A stretch of 23,629 nt of DNA. It comes from Simiduia curdlanivorans (GTDB lineage: Bacteria; Pseudomonadota; Gammaproteobacteria; Pseudomonadales; Cellvibrionaceae). Below are positions 6,480 to 14,492 of the stretch, piece by piece. Under the pieces are notes generated by a model that saw nothing but the letters and a program-made list of their open reading frames with translations, did no database searches and was not told the origin of the DNA. The position numbers were made by a program, and so were the translations under genes. The DNA lies in the NCBI RefSeq assembly GCF_030409605.1, contig NZ_JAUFQG010000002.1, forward strand, positions 1 to 23,629. The letters are read 5' to 3'. The first letter of the stretch is position 1; each line of letters begins with the position of its first letter.

Positions 6480-7630
6480 AGTTGCCGGTCTATTTAGATT
6501 ACGCCGCCACCACCCCCGTCGACCCGCGCGTGGCCGATGCTATGGCGCGCTGTTTAACCATGGACGGCATGTTTGCCAACCCGGCCTCGCGTTCGCACAT
6601 CTACGGTTGGCAAGCCGAGGAGCAGGTTGAGTTGGCGCGGCGCCAAGTGGCTGAGCTATTAAGGGCCGACCCGCGCGAAGTGGTGTGGACCAGCGGCGCG
6701 ACTGAATCGAACAATTTAGCGCTAAAGGGTGTGTTCGAAGCGCTGAATTTTCAAGGTCATTTAATCACCACGGCGGTTGAGCACAAGGCGGTGATTGACC
6801 CGGCCAAATGGTTAGAGGCGCGCGGTGTCGCCGTCACTTACCTGATGCCCGGCACAGATGGCCGCATCAGTGTCGAGCAGGTGCAGGCGGCGCTGCGCCC
6901 CGATACGCGGTTGGTGAGCGTTATGCACATTAATAACGAAACCGGCGTGGTCAACCCCGTGGCTGAAGTGGGCGCCCTTTGTCGCGCGGCCAATGTGCTG
7001 ATGCATGTCGATGCCGCCCAATCGGCGGGCAAAATAGCCTTGGATGTGAGTGCTTTGCAGGTTGATTTGCTGAGCTTATCGGCACACAAATTTTATGGCC
7101 CCAAGGGCGTGGGAGCGCTTTATGTGCGCCGCGCTATTGCGCAGCAAGTTAAGCCGCAAATCCACGGCGGCGGTCACGAGCGCGGTTTGCGCTCTGGTAC
7201 CTTGGCCACCCATCAGCTGGTGGGTATTGGCGAAGCGGCGCGATTGTGTGTCGAACAGCAGCAAGTTGATGCCGAGCGCACGGCGCGTTTGCGCGATCAG
7301 TTGTGGCAGGGTATTTCGACCTTGCCGGCCATTGCTCGCAATGGCTCAACCGAATGGCTGAGCCCGATTCACTTGAATGTTAATTTCGGCGCATTGGATG
7401 GTGAAACCCTGTTGTTGAGCTTGCGCGATATCGCGGTGTCTTCGGGCTCCGCTTGCACCTCCGCCAGTATGGAGCCGTCCTACGTATTGAAGGCCATGGG
7501 CTTGTCCGATGCACAGGCGCACAGTTCGGTGCGCATTTCCCTCGGGCGATTTACCACGGCTGAGGACGTGCAGCGCGCCGTGGCACATATCGTCGATGTT
7601 GTGGGCGCATTGCAGCCGGTGCACGGCTAA
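6476..7630 (+). CDS. iscS: Group I cysteine desulfurase (IscS/NifS type) lacking the IscU-binding tail
   Basis: PLP enzyme that takes sulfur from L-cysteine, leaving alanine and an enzyme persulfide. Catalytic residues are all visible: His103 (VEHKAV) stacking on PLP, Asp179 and Gln182 (VDAAQSAGK), PLP-binding Lys205 (SLSAHKFYGPKG), and the persulfide Cys327 in the long mobile loop SSGSACTSASMEPSYVLKAMG that marks group I enzymes. Starts with GTG inside the iscR stop; MKLPVYLDYAATTPVD matches the family start. At 384 residues it is about 20 short of E. coli IscS (404): it ends soon after SLGRFTT and lacks the C-terminal segment that contacts IscU. No iscU follows; sufB does. It may feed the SUF scaffold, or serve other sulfur pathways such as tRNA thiolation. 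NifS-like is an alternative name. Confidence 0.93.
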   Translation: MKLPVYLDYAATTPVDPRVADAMARCLTMDGMFANPASRSHIYGWQAEEQVELARRQVAELLRADPREVVWTSGATESNNLALKGVFEALNFQGHLITTAVEHKAVIDPAKWLEARGVAVTYLMPGTDGRISVEQVQAALRPDTRLVSVMHINNETGVVNPVAEVGALCRAANVLMHVDAAQSAGKIALDVSALQVDLLSLSAHKFYGPKGVGALYVRRAIAQQVKPQIHGGGHERGLRSGTLATHQLVGIGEAARLCVEQQQVDAERTARLRDQLWQGISTLPAIARNGSTEWLSPIHLNVNFGALDGETLLLSLRDIAVSSGSACTSASMEPSYVLKAMGLSDAQAHSSVRISLGRFTTAEDVQRAVAHIVDVVGALQPVHG

Positions 7631-7661
7631 TGGCTGGCATTGATCGACAAATTTTATTTCA

Positions 7662-7683
7662 TGCGCAAGCTATTCCTTGCGCA
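7662..7683 (+). promoter_or_regulatory. Hairpin in the iscS-sufB gap
   Basis: TGCGCAAG (7662-7669) and CTTGCGCA (7676-7683) form a perfect 8-bp stem with the loop CTATTC, in the only sizeable gap of the operon (77 bases). There is no T run, so it is not a standard terminator. It could be an RNA processing or stability element setting the ratio of iscRS to suf expression. Confidence 0.5.
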
Positions 7684-7707
7684 ACACTTGGCATGTAGAA
7701 GGTCCGT

Positions 7708-9144
7708 ATGACTGAGCAAATAGACAAGGCACTGAAGCGCGAGTATGAAGCCGGTTTCGTGTCGGCGATCGAATCGGAAACTTTTGCCCCGGGTTTGGAT
7801 GAAGACGTTATTCATCGTATCTCGGCCATGAAGGGCGAGCCCGAGTGGATGCTCGAGTGGCGGCTTAAAGCCTTCCGCAGCTGGCAAGAGATGGAAGAGC
7901 CCGAGTGGGCGCATGTGGTTTACGACAAAATAAACTACCAAGCCATTTCCTATTACTCGGCACCGAAAAGCATGAAGGACAGGCCTAAGTCTCTGGACGA
8001 GGTCGACCCCGAGCTGTTGCGCACCTATGAAAAGTTAGGCATTCCGCTGCTCGAGCAACAGATGTTGGCTGGTGTTGCGGTAGATGCCGTATTCGACTCG
8101 GTTTCTGTGGTCACCACCTTTCGCGAGAAGCTGGCCGAAGCCGGTGTGATTTTCTGCCCCATCTCTGAAGCCGTGCAAAGTCACCCGGAGCTGGTAAAAA
8201 AATATTTAGGCAGTGTGGTGCCGCCCAAAGATAATTATTTCGCTGCGCTAAATTGCGCCGTGTTTACCGATGGCTCCTTTGTTTACATTCCCAAAGGCAC
8301 ACGCTGCCCGATGGAGTTGTCGACTTACTTCCGCATTAACGAACAGAACACCGGTCAATTTGAGCGCACGCTTATCATCGCCGATGAGGGTAGCCATGTG
8401 AGCTACTTAGAGGGCTGTACCGCACCGCAGCGCGACGAAAACCAACTGCATGCGGCGGTGGTTGAATTGGTGGCGATGGACGATGCGGAAATAAAATACT
8501 CTACCGTGCAAAACTGGTATCCCGGTGACGAAAACGGCAAGGGCGGTATTTATAACTTTGTGACTAAGCGCGGCATCTGCCACGATCGCGCCAAAATCAG
8601 TTGGACCCAGGTGGAAACCGGTTCGGCGGTGACGTGGAAATACCCTAGCTGTATTTTGAAAGGCGATGACAGTATTGGCGAGTTTTATTCCGTTGCCTTA
8701 ACACGCGGCAAGCAGCAGGCCGATACCGGCACGAAAATGATTCACCTCGGTAAAAATACCCGCTCTACCATTATTTCCAAGGGTATTTCCGCCGGCCGCA
8801 GTAATAATAGTTACCGCGGTCTGGTGCGCATGAACCCCGGTGCCCACGGCGCGCGCAATTTTACTCAGTGTGATTCCTTACTCATCGGCGATAAGTGCGG
8901 TGCACACACCTTTCCCTACGTAGAGAGCCGCAACCCGTCCGCCATTGTCGAGCACGAAGCGACAACCTCTAAGGTCAGCGATGACCAGATGTTTTTGTGT
9001 CAACAGCGCGGCTTGGATGCAGAGAAGGCGGTCTCCATGATCGTCAATGGTTTCTGTAAGGAAGTGTTTAAAGAACTGCCCATGGAGTTTGCCGTTGAAG
9101 CGGGCAAGCTGTTAGAAATTAGCCTCGAAGGCTCAGTGGGTTAA
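7708..9144 (+). CDS. sufB: Fe-S cluster scaffold protein SufB
   Basis: SufB is the core of the SufBC2D scaffold complex, in which a nascent cluster is built from sulfur delivered by SufS and then passed on. The protein has 478 residues against 495 in E. coli. The beta-helix region contains YLEGCTAPQRDENQLHAA, VQNWYPGDENGKGGIYNFV and QTDSLLIGD-type sequence (QCDSLLIGDKCGAHTFPY). Cys388, Glu415, His416 and Glu417 fall where E. coli Cys405, Glu432, His433 and Glu434 lie (constant offset of 17), so the residues used for sulfur transfer and cluster formation are kept. The C-terminal SufC-binding part (FLCQQRGLDAEKAVSMIVNGFCKEV) is complete. A ribosome site AGAAGG (7697-7702) precedes the ATG. sufC follows after 21 bases. 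Confidence 0.96.
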   Translation: MTEQIDKALKREYEAGFVSAIESETFAPGLDEDVIHRISAMKGEPEWMLEWRLKAFRSWQEMEEPEWAHVVYDKINYQAISYYSAPKSMKDRPKSLDEVDPELLRTYEKLGIPLLEQQMLAGVAVDAVFDSVSVVTTFREKLAEAGVIFCPISEAVQSHPELVKKYLGSVVPPKDNYFAALNCAVFTDGSFVYIPKGTRCPMELSTYFRINEQNTGQFERTLIIADEGSHVSYLEGCTAPQRDENQLHAAVVELVAMDDAEIKYSTVQNWYPGDENGKGGIYNFVTKRGICHDRAKISWTQVETGSAVTWKYPSCILKGDDSIGEFYSVALTRGKQQADTGTKMIHLGKNTRSTIISKGISAGRSNNSYRGLVRMNPGAHGARNFTQCDSLLIGDKCGAHTFPYVESRNPSAIVEHEATTSKVSDDQMFLCQQRGLDAEKAVSMIVNGFCKEVFKELPMEFAVEAGKLLEISLEGSVG

Positions 9145-9165
9145 GTCGGATTTCAGGAAAATATT

Positions 9166-9930
9166 ATGCTCTCGATTAAAAATTTACATGCGCGCGTTGA
9201 AGATAAAACCATTCTTAAGGGTCTGGAACTAGAGATAAAACCCGGCGAGGTGCACGCGATCATGGGCCCTAACGGCGCTGGCAAGAGCACCCTGGGTTAC
9301 GTGCTTTCGGGCCGCCCCGGTTACGAAGTGGAGCAGGGCAGTGCCGAGCTAAATGGCCAGAACTTATTCGATATGGAAACCGAAGAGCGGGCCCGTGCCG
9401 GTGTGTTTTTGGCGTTTCAATACCCGGTGGAAATTCCCGGTGTTAGCAACCTCGAATTTTTAAAAGCCTCTGTGGATGCAGCGCGTAAAGCGCGCGACGA
9501 GGCGCCACTGAGCTCGGCCGAGTTTTTGAAATTGGCGCGCGTGGCCTGTAAGCAAGTGAATCTGCCGGTTGAGTTTTTAAAGCGCGGCGTTAACGAGGGT
9601 TTCTCCGGCGGCGAGAAAAAGCGCAACGAAATCATGCAGATGATTTTGCTAGAGCCGACCTTATGTATTCTCGATGAAACAGATTCTGGCTTAGATATCG
9701 ATGCCCTTAAAGTAGTTGCCGAAGGCGTCAATAGCCAGCGCAGTGAAAAGCGCAGTTTTATCGTGGTTACCCACTACCAGCGCCTGCTCGATTACATCAA
9801 GCCTGATTATGTTCATGTTTTGTCGGACGGCAAAATTGTCAAAAGCGGCGGCCCAGAATTGGCGCAAGAGCTGGAGGCGCAAGGTTACAGCTGGCTTGCA
9901 AAAGATCCCGTTGCCGAGGTGAATGCCTAA
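9166..9930 (+). CDS. sufC: SUF complex ATPase SufC
   Basis: SufC is a soluble ABC-type ATPase; two copies bind SufB and SufD and drive the conformational change needed for cluster assembly. The 254 residues contain Walker A GPNGAGKST (34-42), the Q loop FQYP with Gln85, the ABC signature FSGGEKKRNE (146-155), Walker B CILDETDSGLD (167-177), and the switch histidine His203 (VVTH). Length and motifs match E. coli SufC closely; the FSGGEKKRNEI signature is diagnostic of SufC against transporter ATPases. An AGGA site lies 7 bases before the ATG. Its stop TAA shares one base with the sufD ATG (TAATG), indicating coupled translation. Confidence 0.97.
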   Translation: MLSIKNLHARVEDKTILKGLELEIKPGEVHAIMGPNGAGKSTLGYVLSGRPGYEVEQGSAELNGQNLFDMETEERARAGVFLAFQYPVEIPGVSNLEFLKASVDAARKARDEAPLSSAEFLKLARVACKQVNLPVEFLKRGVNEGFSGGEKKRNEIMQMILLEPTLCILDETDSGLDIDALKVVAEGVNSQRSEKRSFIVVTHYQRLLDYIKPDYVHVLSDGKIVKSGGPELAQELEAQGYSWLAKDPVAEVNA

Positions 9931-11165
9931 TGAATGCTTGGCTTGAAACCACATTGGCCGGCATAACACCGCAGGATTGGTTGGCGCCCAAGCGTCAAGC
10001 GTCTCTCGCCACCTTACGGCAAGCGCGCTGGCCCAATCGCAAAGTTGAGGCTTGGAAATACACGCCAGTTCGCGCCTTGGAAAAGTCACATTTTAGCCAA
10101 GTGAGCGCCGATGCGGTTGACGCTTTGCCGGTGATCGAAGGCTTGGATAGCATCGATATCTTGCTGCAAGACGGTAAGCCAGTGCTGCCCGCCACGCTGC
10201 CTGCCGGTGTCAGTATTACCTTGTTATCCCAGCCATCGGTGATGGGGCAACAGCTTTTTTGCGGCATCAAACCCGAGCGCCATGTGTTTGGTTTGCTCAA
10301 CGATGTGCTAGCCAATGATGGCCTAGTGATTGATATAGCACCGGATTGTCAGGTCGAGCGACCGCTGCGTATTATTTATCGGGTGACCGAAAATGCTCAG
10401 GCCCATGGCCGTGTTTTGGTGCGTGTTGGCGCGCGCTCGAAGGTTAGCGTGATCGAGCAAGCCGAGGGTTCGGGCGCTAGTTTTAGCACCCACTTTGCCG
10501 AGTATCAGATTGAGGCGGCAGCCGCGCTCGAGCACTATCGGTTTGCCTTGCAAACGGGCAGCGCATTGAACGTGGGCGGTTGTCATTTTTCCCTCGCCGA
10601 TAAAAGCGCGCTAAATTCTACCTTGGTGGGCTTTGGTGGCGAGCTGGCGCGTTTGGATGTGGATGTTATCCACGCCGGCGAGTTTGCGCAGGCGAAAATG
10701 AATGCCATTTACTTACTAGACGGCAGCGAACTGTTCGATTTACACACCACCATTGAACACGCCAAGCCCAACGGTACCACCGAAGAAAACGTGCGTGGCA
10801 TTGTCGCAGACAAGGCCAAAGCGGTTTTTAACGGTCGCATTCATATTCATCGCGACGCGCAAAAAACCTTAGCGGAATTAAACAATCGAAATTTATTATT
10901 GTCTGACGGTGCGGAAATTAATACCAAGCCCGAGCTTGAAATCTACGCTGACGATGTGCGCTGCGCCCATGGTGCAACAGTGGCCGAGATCGATAGGCAG
11001 GCTTTGTACTATTTGCAGACCCGTGGCATCAGCCGGGCGCAAGCGCAGGTGATGTTGAGTTTCGGTTTTATCAATGAGCTGGTCGACGACATGCCGAATG
11101 AGGCCTTGGCCAATTGGTTGCGGCCGCAATTGCGCGATCGCTTTGCGCGGATGGACGTGAAATGA
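9930..11165 (+). CDS. sufD: Fe-S assembly scaffold subunit SufD
   Basis: SufD is the SufB paralogue that completes the SufBC2D complex and is needed for iron entry. The 411 residues start with the alpha-helical N-terminal domain (RWPNRKVEAWKYTPVRAL, a typical SufD element) and continue into the right-handed beta-helix. The conserved segment EIYADDVRCAHGAT contains Cys345 and His347, equivalent to E. coli Cys358 and His360; that histidine helps form the cluster site at the SufB-SufD interface. The tail (YYLQTRGISRAQAQVMLSFGF) is the SufC-binding end. Start and stop are both overlapped with neighbours: TAATG with sufC and ATGA with sufS. Nothing is missing. Confidence 0.96.
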   Translation: MNAWLETTLAGITPQDWLAPKRQASLATLRQARWPNRKVEAWKYTPVRALEKSHFSQVSADAVDALPVIEGLDSIDILLQDGKPVLPATLPAGVSITLLSQPSVMGQQLFCGIKPERHVFGLLNDVLANDGLVIDIAPDCQVERPLRIIYRVTENAQAHGRVLVRVGARSKVSVIEQAEGSGASFSTHFAEYQIEAAAALEHYRFALQTGSALNVGGCHFSLADKSALNSTLVGFGGELARLDVDVIHAGEFAQAKMNAIYLLDGSELFDLHTTIEHAKPNGTTEENVRGIVADKAKAVFNGRIHIHRDAQKTLAELNNRNLLLSDGAEINTKPELEIYADDVRCAHGATVAEIDRQALYYLQTRGISRAQAQVMLSFGFINELVDDMPNEALANWLRPQLRDRFARMDVK

Positions 11166-11953
11166 GTTTCGATGTTGAAGGTGTTCGCGCCCAGTTTCCT
11201 ATTTTAAAGCGGGAAATAGATGGCAACCCACTGGTGTATTTAGATAACGCGGCAACCACGCAAAAGCCGCAGTGTGTTATCGATACGCTGGTGGAGTACT
11301 ATTCTAATTACAACAGCAATGTGCACCGCGGCGCGCACCGCCTTGCCGATGAAGCGACGACGCGCTACGAGGCGGCGCGCGATTGTGTGGCTGGTTTTAT
11401 TAACGCGCGCGCGCGTCAGGAAGTGATTTGGACCAGCGGCACCACCGAGGCGATTAATATTGTCGCCCACGGCCTTGCCAAGCAATTGCAGCCGGGCGAT
11501 GAGGTAGTGGTCACCGAGATGGAGCACCACGCCAATATTGTTACTTGGCAGCAGGCCTGTTTAAGCAGCGGTGCCGCCTTAAAAGTGGCGCCTATTTTTG
11601 ACAGCGGCGAGTTAGACCAAACGGCATTCGAGCAGTTGCTCACTAATAAGACCCGCTTGGTGGCTTTTCCCCATGTGTCGAATTCATTGGGCACTGTGAA
11701 CCCTATTGTGGCCATGACCGCAAAAGCAAAGTCTGTTGGCGCGCTGGTGTTGATCGATGGCGCGCAGGGTATCGCTCACGGCGGTGTTGATGTGCAGGCT
11801 ATCGGCTGTGATTTTTACATAAAAATCACAGCCGATAGCCTGCACATCAACACCGCCGTGAGCGATACCCTGCGCGCCATCGATCAACACCAGCGCGCCA
11901 ACAGACTTTGCTTTTGCGGTCATGGCCACAATAGGGTTCACAGTGCCCAATGA
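11162..11953 (+). pseudogene. sufS: Truncated group II cysteine desulfurase SufS running into antisense sequence
   Basis: SufS takes sulfur from cysteine for the SUF scaffold. The ATG at 11162 overlaps the sufD stop (ATGA); MSFDVEGVRAQFPILKRE is the expected start, although the frame is open 16 codons further up, inside sufD. Present: VYLDNAATTQKP, HRGAHRLADEAT, the PLP-stacking His123 (EMEHHANIV) and Asp199 with Gln202 (IDGAQGIAHGGVDV). After Tyr219 (11816-11818) the sequence crosses the palindrome centre. The remaining 44 codons to 11953 are antisense sufS and have no meaning. The PLP lysine of SGHK, expected about 6 residues further on, and the persulfide cysteine near residue 360 are both absent, so this product could not work. 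The organism almost certainly has an intact gene of about 406 codons. Confidence 0.93.
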
Positions 11954-12475
11954 ATTCGACACATGGGGAAAAGCCACCAAGCGGGTCTTATTAGTGAGCA
12001 ACTGCTCGAATGCCGTTTGGTCTAACTCGCCGCTGTCAAAAATAGGCGCCACTTTTAAGGCGGCACCGCTGCTTAAACAGGCCTGCTGCCAAGTAACAAT
12101 ATTGGCGTGGTGCTCCATCTCGGTGACCACTACCTCATCGCCCGGCTGCAATTGCTTGGCAAGGCCGTGGGCGACAATATTAATCGCCTCGGTGGTGCCG
12201 CTGGTCCAAATCACTTCCTGACGCGCGCGCGCGTTAATAAAACCAGCCACACAATCGCGCGCCGCCTCGTAGCGCGTCGTCGCTTCATCGGCAAGGCGGT
12301 GCGCGCCGCGGTGCACATTGCTGTTGTAATTAGAATAGTACTCCACCAGCGTATCGATAACACACTGCGGCTTTTGCGTGGTTGCCGCGTTATCTAAATA
12401 CACCAGTGGGTTGCCATCTATTTCCCGCTTTAAAATAGGAAACTGGGCGCGAACACCTTCAACATCGAAACTCAT
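11684..12475 (-). pseudogene. sufS: Mirror copy of truncated SufS
   Basis: Identical to the left copy up to Tyr219, then reads Val220 (GTA, 11816-11818) instead of Ile before entering antisense sequence. CDFYV is the family sequence, so this side holds one more genuine residue. The two truncated frames overlap each other by 270 bases across the centre, antisense to one another, which no functional pair of desulfurase genes would do. Confidence 0.92.
11811..11826. other. Palindrome centre and fold-back junction inside sufS
   Basis: The sequence reads ATTTTTACATAAAAAT. It is perfectly self-complementary except for the central C/A at 11818-11819, so the two arms are separated by at most 2 bases. 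It falls in the codons for Asp-Phe-Tyr of SufS, just before the expected SGHK motif. Read from the right arm, the protein runs CDFYV, which is how E. coli SufS reads before FSGHK. From the left arm it runs CDFYI. The right arm therefore probably carries one more genuine codon (GTA, 11816-11818) before the strand switch. Confidence 0.95.
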
Positions 12476-13707
12476 TTCACGTCCATCCGCGCAAAGCGAT
12501 CGCGCAATTGCGGCCGCAACCAATTGGCCAAGGCCTCATTCGGCATGTCGTCGACCAGCTCATTGATAAAACCGAAACTCAACATCACCTGCGCTTGCGC
12601 CCGGCTGATGCCACGGGTCTGCAAATAGTACAAAGCCTGCCTATCGATCTCGGCCACTGTTGCACCATGGGCGCAGCGCACATCGTCAGCGTAGATTTCA
12701 AGCTCGGGCTTGGTATTAATTTCCGCACCGTCAGACAATAATAAATTTCGATTGTTTAATTCCGCTAAGGTTTTTTGCGCGTCGCGATGAATATGAATGC
12801 GACCGTTAAAAACCGCTTTGGCCTTGTCTGCGACAATGCCACGCACGTTTTCTTCGGTGGTACCGTTGGGCTTGGCGTGTTCAATGGTGGTGTGTAAATC
12901 GAACAGTTCGCTGCCGTCTAGTAAGTAAATGGCATTCATTTTCGCCTGCGCAAACTCGCCGGCGTGGATAACATCCACATCCAAACGCGCCAGCTCGCCA
13001 CCAAAGCCCACCAAGGTAGAATTTAGCGCGCTTTTATCGGCGAGGGAAAAATGACAACCGCCCACGTTCAATGCGCTGCCCGTTTGCAAGGCAAACCGAT
13101 AGTGCTCGAGCGCGGCTGCCGCCTCAATCTGATACTCGGCAAAGTGGGTGCTAAAACTAGCGCCCGAACCCTCGGCTTGCTCGATCACGCTAACCTTCGA
13201 GCGCGCGCCAACACGCACCAAAACACGGCCATGGGCCTGAGCATTTTCGGTCACCCGATAAATAATACGCAGCGGTCGCTCGACCTGACAATCCGGTGCT
13301 ATATCAATCACTAGGCCATCATTGGCTAGCACATCGTTGAGCAAACCAAACACATGGCGCTCGGGTTTGATGCCGCAAAAAAGCTGTTGCCCCATCACCG
13401 ATGGCTGGGATAACAAGGTAATACTGACACCGGCAGGCAGCGTGGCGGGCAGCACTGGCTTACCGTCTTGCAGCAAGATATCGATGCTATCCAAGCCTTC
13501 GATCACCGGCAAAGCGTCAACCGCATCGGCGCTCACTTGGCTAAAATGTGACTTTTCCAAGGCGCGAACTGGCGTGTATTTCCAAGCCTCAACTTTGCGA
13601 TTGGGCCAGCGCGCTTGCCGTAAGGTGGCGAGAGACGCTTGACGCTTGGGCGCCAACCAATCCTGCGGTGTTATGCCGGCCAATGTGGTTTCAAGCCAAG
13701 CATTCAT
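12472..13707 (-). CDS. sufD: Mirror copy of SufD
   Basis: Encodes the same 411 residues as the left copy without a single difference, including Cys345 and His347. The overlaps with sufS and sufC are kept. This identity, silent sites included where I compared them, argues against an old duplication. Confidence 0.95.
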   Translation of the reverse strand: MNAWLETTLAGITPQDWLAPKRQASLATLRQARWPNRKVEAWKYTPVRALEKSHFSQVSADAVDALPVIEGLDSIDILLQDGKPVLPATLPAGVSITLLSQPSVMGQQLFCGIKPERHVFGLLNDVLANDGLVIDIAPDCQVERPLRIIYRVTENAQAHGRVLVRVGARSKVSVIEQAEGSGASFSTHFAEYQIEAAAALEHYRFALQTGSALNVGGCHFSLADKSALNSTLVGFGGELARLDVDVIHAGEFAQAKMNAIYLLDGSELFDLHTTIEHAKPNGTTEENVRGIVADKAKAVFNGRIHIHRDAQKTLAELNNRNLLLSDGAEINTKPELEIYADDVRCAHGATVAEIDRQALYYLQTRGISRAQAQVMLSFGFINELVDDMPNEALANWLRPQLRDRFARMDVK

Positions 13708-14471
13708 TAGGCATTCACCTCGGCAACGGGATCTTTTGCAAGCCAGCTGTAACCTTGCGCCTCCAGCTCTTGCGCCAATTCTGGGCCGCCGCTTTTGACA
13801 ATTTTGCCGTCCGACAAAACATGAACATAATCAGGCTTGATGTAATCGAGCAGGCGCTGGTAGTGGGTAACCACGATAAAACTGCGCTTTTCACTGCGCT
13901 GGCTATTGACGCCTTCGGCAACTACTTTAAGGGCATCGATATCTAAGCCAGAATCTGTTTCATCGAGAATACATAAGGTCGGCTCTAGCAAAATCATCTG
14001 CATGATTTCGTTGCGCTTTTTCTCGCCGCCGGAGAAACCCTCGTTAACGCCGCGCTTTAAAAACTCAACCGGCAGATTCACTTGCTTACAGGCCACGCGC
14101 GCCAATTTCAAAAACTCGGCCGAGCTCAGTGGCGCCTCGTCGCGCGCTTTACGCGCTGCATCCACAGAGGCTTTTAAAAATTCGAGGTTGCTAACACCGG
14201 GAATTTCCACCGGGTATTGAAACGCCAAAAACACACCGGCACGGGCCCGCTCTTCGGTTTCCATATCGAATAAGTTCTGGCCATTTAGCTCGGCACTGCC
14301 CTGCTCCACTTCGTAACCGGGGCGGCCCGAAAGCACGTAACCCAGGGTGCTCTTGCCAGCGCCGTTAGGGCCCATGATCGCGTGCACCTCGCCGGGTTTT
14401 ATCTCTAGTTCCAGACCCTTAAGAATGGTTTTATCTTCAACGCGCGCATGTAAATTTTTAATCGAGAGCAT
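13707..14471 (-). CDS. sufC: Mirror copy of SufC
   Basis: Same 254-residue ABC-type ATPase with intact Walker A, signature, Walker B and switch histidine. Shares one base with the mirrored sufD start. Confidence 0.96.
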   Translation of the reverse strand: MLSIKNLHARVEDKTILKGLELEIKPGEVHAIMGPNGAGKSTLGYVLSGRPGYEVEQGSAELNGQNLFDMETEERARAGVFLAFQYPVEIPGVSNLEFLKASVDAARKARDEAPLSSAEFLKLARVACKQVNLPVEFLKRGVNEGFSGGEKKRNEIMQMILLEPTLCILDETDSGLDIDALKVVAEGVNSQRSEKRSFIVVTHYQRLLDYIKPDYVHVLSDGKIVKSGGPELAQELEAQGYSWLAKDPVAEVNA

Positions 14472-14492
14472 AATATTTTCCTGAAATCCGAC

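Larger units (their letters stand above)
7..11817 (+). repeat. Left arm of an 11.8 kb inverted repeat spanning the window
   Basis: This arm is the reverse complement of 11820-23629. Near the centre, position i pairs with 23,637 minus i. The pairing steps to 23,636 beyond base 905, to 23,635 beyond base 726 and back to 23,636 beyond base 565, because of three one-base indels. Ten genes plus all the intergenic signals recur in mirror order, and the eight genes from the kinase through sufD give identical proteins from both arms. Only bases 1-6 lack a partner inside the window. Most likely a fold-back artefact rather than a chromosomal duplication. Confidence 0.97.

Noticed and set aside
11700..11940. 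Hairpin telomere or replicated telomere of a linear replicon
   Set aside because: Such palindromes centre on dedicated non-coding telomere sites near a protelomerase gene. Here the centre is inside a conserved housekeeping gene, in a 16-base A/T stretch, with no such gene in view.
11114..12523. Two overlapping, opposite 279-residue reading frames at the centre as a new protein pair
   Set aside because: Each is sufS (with 16 extra codons from inside sufD) followed by antisense sufS. The C-terminal 44 codons arise only from reading across the palindrome centre.
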